DNA of 24,957 nt from Ophiothrix spiculata (Eukaryota > Echinodermata > Ophiuroidea > Amphilepidida > Ophiotrichidae), in assembly GCA_000969725.1 (NCBI GenBank), contig JXSR01S018876.1. The stretch is one strand, 5' to 3'. A program made the position numbers and the translations under genes. Below are positions 9,293 through 19,998 of the stretch, piece after piece (the first letter of the stretch is position 1; the number at the start of each line of letters is the position of its first letter). The notes under the pieces are model-generated. The model searched no databases. It was not told the DNA's origin and saw nothing but the letters and a program-made list of their open reading frames with translations.

Positions 9293-9513
9293 CTGTATAA
9301 GTGGTATTTTTCGCGCTACATTTATTTTCGCGCTTTTCGCGCAAAATAAGATTAGCGCGAAAATAAATGTACTGCGGATATAAATGTGGATTTGTTGCAA
9401 ATGGAATTCTATACTCGGACAATGTTCATATGCGCGAAAATAAAAACGCGCGAAATGGTCCAAAATTGGCTTGGCGCGAAAATTACTGAGCGCGGAAATA
9501 TTGGCGTTTACAG
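9293..9513. mobile_element. 221-bp MITE rich in TTTCGCGC motifs
   Basis: The ends are CTGTATAAGTGGTATTTTTC and, on the reverse strand, CTGTAAACGCCAATATTTCC. TA lies outside both (9291-9292 and 9514-9515). Inside are repeated CGCGAAAATAAA/TTTATTTTCGCG words, so CpG is far denser than in flanking DNA. The TA target and imperfect inverted ends fit a Tc1/mariner-type non-autonomous element. The CTGTAAACGC...TTTCGCG style recalls abundant marine-invertebrate MITEs, but I cannot name the family. Confidence 0.72.
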
Positions 9514-9762
9514 TAAGTGGTCTACACATGTTACACGTGCAAGTCTCGTATTTTTCATGTAAACATTAATCTATACTGTGATAACACATTTTCAAAGTGA
9601 GACGACAACATAGCATTTTAAGTAATCACTGTCGGTGTACTAGTGTAAATATAGCTTTTAAATGAATCCCTAAGGAGTCCACTGTATGTCAGCAATATGG
9701 ATGTTAATTGTGTGGTTATCATTCATTAAAGTATTGCAACCTAAATTTCATGATTTTGTTAA

Positions 9763-10194
9763 GGCCTTCAAATGGCATAAACCGTGTTTGTACTTTAACT
9801 CTCAAAGTAATTGAATAAACTATATAAAAGTATACATTTTAGAAGCGGATTTTAACCTAAACATGATGATGATATCAGTTTTTGACCAAAATGTCAATTT
9901 TGGCAAAAAGTGCAAAAAATATATTTTTTGCCCCTAAAATCCTGGAAAGCCAAACTAAAATTTTAATTTGTGAAATGTTGAACATTTTTGCTTTTAGGAA
10001 TCTTGAAACAATTGTCTAAGAATGATTTTCTCAAATTTTTGATTTTGATTTACATTTTTTTTTAAATGCCCAAAATAGGTAAAAAATGTAAAAAATCCTT
10101 CCGCTGCCAACAAAATGTTTCAAAAAATAAAGTAATAAGGTTCCTTCATAAAGCTTATGCAATTACTTTGAGAGTACAAAAACGCTTTACGCCA
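9763..10194. mobile_element. 432-bp TTAA-flanked element, present only in copy A
   Basis: Near the ends are inverted repeats: TGGCATAAACCGTGTTTGTA with CTCAAAGTAATTG on the left, and the reverse complement TGGCGTAAAGCGTTTTTGTA with CTCTCAAAGTAATTG on the right. TTAA flanks the unit (9759-9762 and 10195-10198). Copy B has the empty site near 21170, GTTTTGTTAAAAGAAAATAA, with a single TTAA. TTAA targeting is characteristic of piggyBac-type elements, but the left end has ~10 extra bases before the repeat and no classic CCY start. The centre holds a perfect 20-bp palindrome (9912-9931). No transposase is present; a lysine-rich frame at 10066-10272 is chance. Confidence 0.82.
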
Positions 10195-10198
10195 TTAA

Positions 10199-11035
10199 AA
10201 AAAGAAAATAATGTCTTTCTGAGAACACAAAAAGTCAAAACAGTAAAAAATGTTTTAAAAATGTATTTTTAGATTCAGTTTCAAGTTTAAAAGCTAGCAG
10301 TCATTTGTTCATTGATGATCCTTTCATGAAAACAATACAATAACGAAAGGAATAAAAAAAAAAGAGTTGTGTTATTGAAATACATCTGATACGTAGGGCC
10401 TCGAAAGCAATAGAATAGACCCAATTCAATATACAAAAACTGCAATATCAACTACTTTCTTATAATATTGACAATTATTTTTTGGCTACTTAAGGTTAAT
10501 TATAAAGTGTGTGAAGGCTTCAATTATCATTACCATGTCTTGATTGAATTCATCTCTAAAAAGACGCCTTTGGTTTTTGTCAGGAAAACTGTATTCAATA
10601 TATCCTTTTTGATTCTGAGACAGGTCTGCAAGTGAGACTTGGTACTGACTGTCTGCGTGTCTCTCTGCTTGGTAAAGCCACAATTGATATATTAATCATG
10701 AATCATGTGTCATTTCGCAAACAATTAAAAAATGTTTAGTTGAAATTGATGCGGAAGTGAAATTGCTATGTCATTCTATAACAAGTCTCTCTCAGTTTTG
10801 CTCAATGCGACAGTAGATAAAAGTAGGACTTTTCTGTGCATAAGTTACAAATGACAAATTGCGTGTAATCTTGATAGGTGATAATTTCCCATAGGGGAAA
10901 CTGTCATGTGCCGTGATAAAGATAATTCACCATTGATTTTGCCAGGAAATGGGTAGATATATTCCAGAAATTATATAATTCAAGATTATAAGAATTGTGG
11001 GGTGATAATGGTAAATACTAGTATTCATACCTACA
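10199..11035. other. Shared duplication sequence, no defended gene
   Basis: This stretch aligns with copy B 21174 to ~22070. A minus-strand frame here (10486-10683) overlaps a matching frame in copy B (21554-21751), but the differences between the two are mostly amino-acid changing, so I do not call it a gene. Copy B has ~75 bp extra near 21352-21425, and copy A has ~20 bp extra near 10715. Confidence 0.55.
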
Positions 11036-11394
11036 TACAGGCTTGACATTAAATATGGAATATATTTTTTCTGTTGGTTTCCATCTTGAATTATCCGCCA
11101 TATCTCAGTATATGACAACTCCATTTGTAACTATACATGTAAACTTTACACCCAGACCTCTTTTGTGCATATTTAGGTGATACAGCGACAATGGGGAACT
11201 TGAAAGCATAAAAACCTCTCGAAATTGGGTCCAAACTCGTGTACAATAATACGGAATTAAGGAAATTAAATTTGCCATAGTTTCGTTAATGCATTACCTG
11301 GACACTTGAAATTTCAGAGGGTTGTTTTACATATTGTTGGTTATAAATTAAGACCAGTCATTTTTTGCTATGTCATTTATAAGAAGCGTAGAGG

Positions 11395-11637
11395 GCCTTG
11401 ACTCTCCATGCGGACATTCCATTCTTAATTGGAGAGTTCCGACGAGTATCCCAGCCTAAATATCAAGCAGAGCCTAAAGTAATTCCTGTACATTGGTGGT
11501 TTGATGCAACTTGTTGTTCTTCGATGTGTTACTTCAGCCGAGAAGTCCTCGATAGAGTTCATATCTGAAGATCTTACCAAAAATGGCAAGTATCCAACAC
11601 CATGATCTTTCATAAAATAAGCTCGTATTAAGAACAT
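11395..11637 (-). pseudogene. Tc1-like transposase, C-terminal fragment (inverted)
   Basis: The minus-strand reading FMKDHGVGYLPFLVRSSDMN followed by SIEDFSAEV matches the end of the Tc1 catalytic domain, where families have FL...GI..LPWP..SPDLNPIENLW. The acidic residue after the NSI is retained here, unlike in the plus-strand copy. The frame then drifts, although downstream DNA still matches the region after 12191 of the other arm (GAACTCTCCAAT...ATGGAGAG). No N-terminal or central domain is attached: the fragment begins at about 11637, where the plus-strand sequence takes over. It is non-functional. Confidence 0.75.
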
Positions 11638-11645
11638 TTGTGATT

Positions 11646-12320
11646 TCTCGCTTGATTCAAACTGGCGATCGTGTTAGAAAACCACTGGACAAAAATATCT
11701 TGACTAAAAAACTTTCACAGCGTGCTTTGACTGGGCCACAGATCTTTTCCATTTTTGTATCCCATCAATGAGATAACGTTGTCTCCAGTGCTTAGGCTAA
11801 ATTTGAAATATATTTCCAAGATGGACGCATGAGAGTACAAGATTTTCATAGTTGGGTTATCCTGAAGCGCACATGCTATTAACAATTCATTCAGAAGAAG
11901 GTAACATTGTCTTCTGGGGGTTTTCACATGCAGGTGGAAAATCGGCTCTGATCACTTCGGAAGGCAGCCTCCATCAGCACCAGTACATATGCATTCTAGA
12001 AGCCTTGATAATGTCATTGGCTAGAGGCATCTTTGTAAACAATTTTGTGCCCAACTATGCCAACACTCACGTCCGTCGTGCTCGTACAGTCCGGACTTTC
12101 CTGGAAGATCCGGGTGTTGAGTTCTTGCCCTGTCCGGTAAAATCTTCGGATATTAATCCTATTGGGAATATCTGGGTAAAGAAACACCTTTAATTAACAG
12201 CATATTATATTAATCAATCGAGGTGAGGGGGTTTTGTTTGGCTGTGTTTGGTGCTTTGGCTGAGATACCCCAAAGAACTCTCCAATCACCAATGGAGAGA
12301 ATGCCGTGGAGATTCATGAC
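11646..12320 (+). pseudogene. Tc1-like transposase, decayed catalytic part
   Basis: In the intact family this enzyme cuts and pastes the element through a DD34E catalytic triad. Here the reading starts at the linker (SRLIQTGDRVRKPL, compare RRKPLL). It passes a stop near 11739 and another near 11793, in SSA-stop-AKFEIYFQDGRMRV, where families have FSDEAKFEI.. DGR. It then shifts frame near 11850 and continues as NIVFWGFSHAGGKSALI, FVNNFVPNYANTHVRRA and LPCPVKSSDINPIGNIW. All three catalytic acids are replaced: the first D by A, the second (QDNA) by N, and the E of PIEN by G. A further stop at 12191 precedes a remnant resembling AEIPQRTLQ..MERMPWR. The DNA-binding N-terminus is absent. Confidence 0.85.
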
Positions 12321-12699
12321 GTTGTACGCTTCTCAATGAGAACAGAGTAAATATCGATTGATCAGAAATTATCACTAACATTGTGTCAATCAACCCTGTA
12401 AAGTTTAATATCTCTAGGTAACGTACGGAAGGAATTATGGCAAATTCAGTTTCCTCTGTATAATATTACTGTGCACGGCTTCGGACCTAATTTTCAGAGT
12501 TATTTGCGCCTTCAAGTTTCCCATCGTCTCTGTGTCACATCAGTGAACTTTAAAGTGCCCTTGATTTGAAGTTTACAAGTTTAGTTACGAACATGAGAAA
12601 GCACAAGTCTCTGAAATTGGTACATACCGAGATATGGCGGATTATTCAAGAAGGAAACCAACAGAATAAATATATTCCATATTTAATGTCAAGTCTGTA

Positions 12700-13698
12700 C
12701 ATGCTTAACGCATAGGTTCAAGGTTCAATATTTTAAATAAACATGGATAAGAAGAATTATAAAACAGGATGTGATTTCGAATGGAGTTTATATGGTCACA
12801 GATTTAACATATCACAAAAAAAGATTAAAACAACCCGAAAGAGAAATCATTTCAAGCCCAAATAAAGATGTTTTGTAAAGTTATACAAATAATTAGTGTT
12901 TGCTTTCAACCTGTTATACAGAAATAACCTTAAAGTTAAATCAATCCATATTAACATTTTTTAATCTAAGATTATCAATTTGTGACGATTAATATGCGTC
13001 ATGTGGATGCTAACCAGTCGTTCTATATATGTCACTCATCTGATGTTAATATTACTGTTTGATTGTATGTATTGTATAATTTGTAGAGTAAGTTTACCGT
13101 GTTTTAGCCTCAATAAAATTTGCTAGTTCAATAAGATTAATGCTATTTTATGTTCCTTTTCGTGATATTGCAGTTTTAACAACATATTTTTAGATATAGA
13201 TAATGTAAATTGGTATTATAAAAACATCATTACCCTAAATTTCGTATTTTCTGATGATTAAAATATCACGATTATGTGATCTACTGCACTGCTTTGTTAC
13301 TAGTGTCCAAGGTTATGACATGTAATGAGGAATATGTCGGTTCAATAGCAATGTTTATTCCCAAAGTCAATAGGGAACCCTTTTTGTTCGAATAAATCCT
13401 TAGAATCTACCATGTTTTCTCATGGTTTATCACACACAATTACAATAGTACATTTGTACTGTGATGACAACTGTCGTTTTGATTTTGGCTACCCTCATTT
13501 TCCTAAAAAAAATATTTTTGCGCAGAATAATTGGTCTTAATGTCAAAAAGGTAGAAATTGACAGAGTACAATTCGGGCTAATTGCCATGTTTATGTTGAT
13601 CCAAATGTAAAGGAAATGAAATAGCTGAGCCATTTCTATCATGAAAAGTATGAATTTACATATATCAGTGTGAGCATGAGAACCCAGCATTTAAAACA
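12700..13698. other. Shared duplication sequence, no gene seen
   Basis: This stretch aligns with copy B ~22067-23014 at high identity, with small indels. It contains no conserved open frame. The minus-strand frame at 13430-13690 is interrupted by indels in copy B. Confidence 0.6.
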
Positions 13699-15009
13699 TT
13701 ACTTACAATCAGTACTGCTTTCAATATAACAATTTGCTATGATTGTTCAGAATGAAGATCATACACACGTTTACTGCTTGTGCGTGCCATATTACCAATT
13801 TGGAAGCTAAAATTGTTGTTATGCATAATGGCTTTACCACTTTTGAAGAAATCATACATATGCGCTATTTAGTTTAGTATTTTTCTCACGCAGTGAGAAT
13901 GTCTTTGATTTGACCAATGGCCTCTTCAACAACAAATCTCTTTCTATATGTGCACAAGACCTTAAAGATGCATTGGACCTTGAAAGCTGTTAAGAGACTG
14001 CTTTGTGTAGATAGTTACCACTAAAAAACATATGGGCATTACGCATACGTGGTGTTGATCAAAACGCTGGGACTTTTGTTTTGGGCATGACTATTGTGTT
14101 ATGACCTTGCAAATAAACTGTTTATTGATACAGTCATTGTGATTGGTCAATTAAGCTAAATATCATTCCTCCATGTGAATAGAATAACTTTGTATCTGTA
14201 TGTCAAATAACTCCTCAGAACTGAAGTGTGTCAAATCCTTTTAAAAGAAATAGATCTGCTTTTAAAATTACTTCTGATTTATTAGATAAACATTTCCTGA
14301 TACCATATTGTAAAATATTAATGTTAAACAACACCTCCAAAAGCATAAATTTTGAAACTTTTTACAGACATTTTCTGAGCTGGTAGGGAAATATGGGGCA
14401 ATCTGTGTCCTACAACTTAAGTTACAAAGTGGTAACCATGCAAGTTCCTATTTTTTTTTTCAAACCCCACCTTGATGAAATAAAATTGGATTTTTGTAAC
14501 AGTCCAAAGTTCAGGTAAAACATACCCCCCCCCCAATTTCTTCAAGATTCTTGGCAATATTTTCAGACACACGTTTCAATGATTCTTTTCATTTAAAATT
14601 TAACTAACAAGCTGCCTCCATCGTACGGCTACGGTTGGCTGTAAACGTTGATATGTGGCAGAGTCCGAAAGTCTGCGCTTATGAGTGGCTCCAGTTTCCC
14701 CGACAGATTTTTGAATGAATTAAGTTTTTTTTTTAAAAATAGGGTATATTATATGAGTAGTGGAAAAATATAATAACCTTGAGTGTTGTTTATAAAGTCA
14801 ATGAAAATTAATCACATCAGGCGTTTGAATAATTTGTAGAAATTTCCCATTCTCATAACTCAACACTACTAAACATTTCTCTGATTATGAATTGATCAAA
14901 ATACCGTAAATACACTGGTATTACCATGCCACATGGTTCGGTAAGGTGTTTTTTTGGTGAGTTTGTGTTTTCTTCTTTCTTCCTTCTTCTGGCAACACTT
15001 TGATGTCTT
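13699..15009. other. Spacer between the duplicates, unassigned
   Basis: AT-rich sequence unique in the window. It includes short homopolymers (T run near 14451-14460, C run near 14525-14533). I see no supported gene or element boundary. Confidence 0.45.
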
Positions 15010-15320
15010 ATATATCTGGCATACAATGACCGGTTTGAACCATTATGCTTTGAGCTGTCCAATATAATTGTATGTCTGTATGGTCAGCACTTGTCCCGTC
15101 TTGTCCTTGTTTTGCAACATGTAGCTTTGTTCTTGTCATGTCTTCGTCTATAAGCACTGTAGTGTAAGAATATATATACTTTGTATAAATATCCTTGTTT
15201 TGTACTATTTTCGGGTGGCCAAACACTGTACGAGCATTGCTCATTTTTGGTCAACCCACCATTGTAGCAACATTATATTCATATTATAATATTGTTGGTA
15301 AATAATAAACTGAAACTGAA
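15010..15320 (+). mobile_element. Candidate 3' end of a CR1/L2-like LINE
   Basis: The segment ends with a polyadenylation-type AATAAA (15304-15309) followed directly by the short repeated tail CTGAAACTGAA. This ending is typical of some animal non-LTR retrotransposons with repeat tails rather than poly-A. The preceding T/G-rich sequence (TCTGTATGGTCAGCAC, GTCTTGTCCTTGTTTTGCAA, GGTAAATAATAAACTGAAAC) has 3'-UTR-like composition. No reverse-transcriptase coding sequence is visible, so the copy would be strongly 5'-truncated. The left boundary is arbitrary. Minus-strand frames over it (14853-15062, 15008-15244) are chance. Confidence 0.4.
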
Positions 15321-15368
15321 TATCGATAATATAATGACACAATTGGATGATTTACGCCCTGAAATTTC

Positions 15369-15689
15369 ACCTGAAATTTGATATGGATGTAGTTTAGGAC
15401 ATCTTGATCAACATAAACGCATTTTAAAAATCATCTGAGGTCACTAAGGGGGTCTTAAGGGGTCAAAAGGGCCCAAATGCCAAATTCTAAAAATGCTCGG
15501 ATTAACCTGACATTTGATATGGATGTACTTTGGGACATCCTGAGCGACATAAACACATTTTAAAAATCATCTGATGTCACTAAAGGGGTCTTAAGGGGTC
15601 GAAAGGGATGAAAGGTCAAATTATCAAAAGGCTCGGATTGACCTGAAATTTGATGAGGATGTACTTTAGGACATCCTGAGCAACATAAA
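15369..15689. repeat. Tandem repeat, 136-bp unit, ~2.4 copies
   Basis: Units begin at 15369, 15505 and 15641 with ACCTGA(A/C)ATTTGAT, a constant spacing of 136 bp. Shared words in order are GGATGTA.TTT.GGACATC, AACATAAAC.CATTTTAAAA, ATCATCTGA.GTCACTAA, GGGGTCTTAAGGGGTC and GCTCGGATT. The third unit stops near 15689 after AGCAACATAAAA. The units differ at many positions, so the array is not recent. I see no coding or RNA role. Confidence 0.92.
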
Positions 15690-16566
15690 AATTATTCTTC
15701 TTGGACAGACACTGAAAGTCAACAATATTAACTTCAACTTTCCATAACACTAATAAAAATAATAATAATAATGTAGATTTATAATGCGCACAAAATCCAC
15801 CAAAACATGAGCTCAAGGCGCAATTACAAAAATCTTACACTACAACAAAAAATATGTGACACTTACAGATTTTATTAACATTTTAGGAACTACTTCCAAC
15901 TATTAACTTTAATCCTTAACAATTCTGGCTACACTTTTAATACAATAAACACATATTTATGCTATGAATTTTTCAGTCGCCGGCGGCACAAAAATTATAC
16001 ACTGTTTCACTCTCAAAATCAACATTTTAGTGAAGCTATCATGTTTTTTTTTTTCAAAATTTACATTACTGAAAAATAATAATTAATTTCTGAAAATTTC
16101 AGATTCTGTTTGTTAAAGACTTTAATATAAATATTTAAAAAAAAAAATGTTTTTGTTAAACAATATGTGTCACTTTAAATTTAGGGTTGTGATTACCTCT
16201 GGCATTTCAGGCCTTTTTATCACATCCCCCATAATATTTGTTTTCTTTTAAATGTCTTTTAATATTTCATTTTGTATATATTTTTATGGAAAATAAAAAT
16301 ATTATATTCCATTAGCTTTAATTTGATATCAAACATGGTATGTTTACACCAACAAATCAGATATATGTCATACATAAGGCGTATTTGAAGAAGAGGTTGT
16401 GGCTTCTGACGTAAATAACACAAATTGCTCAAGCGTTAATTATTGGCATCATCCAGATTCTTAAAGTACAACCTCTCAACTACCAGTTTCACTAACCCTA
16501 ACCTCCTACCTACCATTTTTCATTCTCAGCCTATCTCCTCGGAAATAAGGGTGTCAAAAATTGGTG
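15690..16566. other. Unassigned AT-rich DNA
   Basis: Very AT-rich, with an (AAT)n stretch near 15757-15771 and poly-A/T runs. No gene is seen. Confidence 0.5.
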
Positions 16567-16639
16567 GTTTCCACCCGGGCTCGAACCAGGGACCTCTCGC
16601 ATCCCAATCCATTGTCCACCTATACCAAGCCACCCGAGG
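16567..16639 (-). pseudogene. tRNA-Pro-derived sequence (SINE head or pseudogene)
   Basis: On the minus strand, ATGCGAGAGGTCCCTGG then TTCGAGCCCGGG closely follows the anticodon 3' side, variable loop and T arm of animal tRNA-Pro. Box B (GGTTCGAGCCC) fits consensus, and box A (TGGCTTGGTATAGGTGG) is a weaker match. The anticodon loop region reads TTGGGAT, aligning with the Pro anticodon. The 5' side of the anticodon stem is broken and the acceptor strands do not pair, so it is not a working tRNA. The plus-strand open frame 16443-16715 is an antisense artefact of this sequence. Confidence 0.72.
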
Positions 16640-16715
16640 GGCGCTCCCTAGGCAGAGATTTCGTGCCCATATGGGACCCTGGTCTATGACGTATTCGGAC
16701 TTTAGGGAGCTTTAG

Positions 16716-17077
16716 GGTTAAGAAAATTGCATTTATACCCAACTTGACACTCATGCTGTGGATCTATCCGACTACTAGGTACTTGGATAGTTAACACTTA
16801 GCTAATCGTAATGATAACTAAATGTTAGATAAATATGTTCTTGAAAAATGCTTAAGAATTGATGATGTAACATTTATTTATTTATTTCTTCTTTGTCCTG
16901 GGTTATACCTTCAATGCACTAGCTCTGTTCTTCCAGGGAGCCCAGGTTCCTGAAGAAATATAAATAATATTAAATATTAATAATAATAATAATAATACAC
17001 AACACATAAAACAAAAATAAAGTAAATTAAGAAAACAAGCAAGTCTTAAGGAAAGATTTTAAACTCCACACCAGAAG
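16716..17077. other. Unassigned DNA with AAT microsatellite
   Basis: No gene is seen. It contains a (TTTA)-type run near 16873-16888 and an (AAT)n run at about 16978-16996, just before copy B begins. Confidence 0.6.
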
Positions 17078-19474
17078 CACTACGAATATTGGTAGGAATA
17101 TAATTCCATTTACGAGGAGCAGTCACTGGCAGCGCCCTGTCACCAGCACAAGATAATCATCAGCTTAAAATTTGTTTATTACAGAAGAAACAGATTCTGC
17201 GTGGAAACATTATCAACATTAACAAATACGTTAGTTTTGCATGTTTCAAGAAGTTTTGATATGGGATTGCAAAATTTACTTTGCATTCACCTTTAATCTC
17301 CGCAGTGAAAAGTTATATAAAATGTTGTATAAACTACATATCAGTTGAGGCGAAGGAAGGAATAAGTCACATCTATAGATTAAATCACAATAAATCTCAT
17401 TTATGTACCATGCGACACCAGGCAACTGAGGACTCTTGAGAATCATTACCAACCCCGTTAAAAAGTGCAAAATCTTTTTTCGTTTTATATTATAATAAAG
17501 ACCATTGATTTTCAATGCAATTGTATCTTGATGATAGTCGTAATAAAATTTAGCGACAGACTGTGCTCTTTATTTTGTCATCTTTTACAATAGTTTTGTT
17601 ACTAACTGATAACACCAACGTCACCAAGGGATTATGGCAGAGATTTCTTTTCGTAAAATGAGGTGAACTACACTTTGGATATGGCATGTAAGTTGCATTA
17701 ATAAGATAATATTATTGGTTGGGAGCGAGAAAATAATAATTTAAGACTCAATAAGACCGTTTAACTGTATATTCATATTTTGATACAATAAAACAAACTT
17801 GTATTCATATTCAATGACCTATCTGATTTCTCAAAATCTAGTTTTCAGTTTCATAAGATCATATCATTTTGATTTTGAAATATGTTACTCTTCAAGGATA
17901 CGATCATGGTATTCTATGAACCTGAAATATTGGATTTTTTGTTTCATTGGTGATTAATAGCAATCATTATTTTGTATAGTGCGAACTTGGTACATCATTA
18001 TACGATTTTAAATTGTTGATCAGCAGTGGAAAGAAATTTTCCTGGAGCGGAATATATACGAGGGGTATCAAAAAGTTTAAGCTTTACCAACATAAAAATA
18101 GAACCAGGGACGTTATTTTATTACGATGTACTCTTAAAAAACATCTTTGCATAGTCAATGTGTAACATTCAAATCAGTTTTTATATTTCAATGAAAATCA
18201 ACACGTTTAGGTCTACCATGTTTTATTACGTCATTGTGGCGTCATTCAACAATTTCCACAACTTTGGCATCAACTGAAAATGGAAACCCTACCCTTTACT
18301 ATGGTAACAAACAAATTAACTGGCTGTGTTATTAGGATTAACTGGGCCCTTTATTCCTTCAAATGCAGGGACTTAATGATGCCGCATGCCTCAATTTCCA
18401 CCATGCAGCTTATGTAATAAGCGGGTAGGTAGGTGGCATCAATCGTCGATGAATTCAAAAATAACTAGCTTAAGACCTCACTTATTTCGCGAACACGAGA
18501 TTTACCCTTCCCTTTGCAAACACAATAGTTTCAACAATAACTTAATAATATGAGAAAATATATAATTAATCATCTAACAAAACCAAATAATCCCGCATCA
18601 AAACTCCTGACATGTTATATATATGTAGCTAGAGTCCATTTACTTGTTACATCGAGGGATACATCGATATATTTCCCTGTAGCTAGAGTCAATTTACTTG
18701 TTTTGTTGCCTTCTCGAATCCGATGACTTTTACTTAAGGTACCATTATAAGTTGTTGAAACGCATCATTACATCCTGTAATTGAAAAAAAAAAAACCGAA
18801 AAGACCTAAGCTTCAAAACATATTCATTCTAAATAAAATGCTAATCTGAAAGCACAATATTATGAGAAAAAAAAGTATCGTCTTGATCATTTCTAGTTCA
18901 ATTCGTTCTGACATGTTTTACTCATTTGCGGCCTATAACAAAATCCCATTTATAGAACAAAATGCGTAGTTTACAAGCAATATCAACACTTAAAACGAAG
19001 TACCATCTAATATTAAGACACAATGGATGCTGCCAATTTGAAATCGTGAACTAGGAATTTATCAAAATTAATTGTTTTAACATTTCCGTTTTCAACAGGC
19101 AAAAGAGTATAGCATATCATCGTCTCCAGCTTGACCCAAAATTTCATATACAGTATAATATTTAGAAGATAATGCAACTAATTTAATTATTTTTCATTAA
19201 AAATTGAGTACTAGCATTTTCTTGGAAGGACTTATTTGCTCTATTTAGTCAAATGGCAGCACGTTTTAAGCACCTGATTTTACGTGAACCAATATCTTTT
19301 TCCTGCAGCTAAATCTATTTTTCCAATTTTTTGCCTTTAAATCAGATCACACATCCCCAAGTACCATTATGTGCTACATGATATATGTCAGGCACGTAGA
19401 ACCTATCGAGCAGTAGAATTTAAGTCACAATTTTCAATGGTGTAGATTGATTTCACATAAAAACTAATCTTAAG

Positions 19475-19998
19475 CATTTTTGTATTAAAAAAACCCTTTA
19501 CACACATGTTTTATGTTTTAAATGCCATTTTAATGTAGGTATAACCAAGTTTTGAACCTGAAAAATAGCATTATGTTTTGGATTTAAAAACATGTGTAAA
19601 GTATAATTTAAGAAAAAATGTTCATGATGTATACTCTCAAGGCTATTTAACATTAATAATGGCACCATAATGTCACTCTTACAAATTTTAAAATGAAAAG
19701 AATTGTTTTTTGTGTCGTTTTTGTTTGAAAAAATGGGCACCAATTTTGATCCATTATGGGCACCATTTTGGATGTGAAACGTATCATTTGCATTTACATT
19801 GGGACAAATGGTCGTGTTGTATCCCTATAGGTTCCTTTCTATTATTTATTCATGATATTAGGTGTTTTAAACATATTATAATATTTCACAGGTTATTTTG
19901 ATTGATCTTGATAAAACATGCTATTTTAGCGGCCATTTTGAAATTGTAATATGCAACCGGGGACATCTTTTAGCTTTTTATTCTACTTTTCATACGAT
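19475..19998. other. Copy-B-specific segment with a ~106-bp inverted repeat
   Basis: This has no copy A counterpart. At 19496-19601, CTTTACACACATGTTTTATG is met by the reverse complement of a segment ending TTAAAAACATGTGTAAAG, a small foldback. Direct repeats of ATGGGCACCA(A/T)TTTG lie at ~19733 and ~19756. Minus-strand frame 19498-19743 and plus-strand frame 19710-19901 look like chance. Confidence 0.5.

Larger units (their letters stand above)
11038..12697. mobile_element. Tc1-like element with two inverted 3' halves, copy A only
   Basis: The termini are CAGGCTTGACATTAAATATG and the reverse complement CAGACTTGACATTAAATATG, each continuing into GAATATATTT and then a GTTGGTTTCC..CTTGAATTATCCGCC region. 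TA lies outside both (11036-11037 and 12698-12699), the standard Tc1/mariner target. Copy B has the unoccupied site near 22065. The length of 1660 bp suits a Tc1-like element. The left arm (11038 to ~11640) is an inverted, diverged copy of the right arm (~12060-12697). It includes the transposase C-terminus on the minus strand, so the element has two 3' halves head to head and no 5' half. Confidence 0.88.
830..13698 (+). repeat. Copy A of a large direct duplication
   Basis: Three collinear blocks match copy B in the same order and orientation: 830-4403 to 17078-19474, 8111-8520 to 20274-20830, and 9634-13698 to 21049-23014. Over 9636-9760 I count about five substitutions, all transitions, in ~128 bases. 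Other stretches look nearer 7-10% diverged with many small indels. Copy A is longer because of four mobile-element insertions and because ~3.7 kb (4404-8110) and ~1.1 kb (8521-9633) have no counterpart in copy B. A further stretch at about 3225-3406 is also absent from B. No gene can be recognised in the shared sequence. Confidence 0.92.

Noticed and set aside
10066..10272. Lysine-rich 68-codon frame
   Set aside because: It straddles the right end of a TTAA-flanked insertion and reflects poly-A composition.
15369..15689. CRISPR-like array
   Set aside because: The 136-bp units are contiguous tandem repeats with no spacer structure, and the window is animal-like.
16443..16715. 90-codon plus-strand frame
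   Set aside because: Its most protein-like part is the antisense of a tRNA-Pro-derived sequence; no family match.
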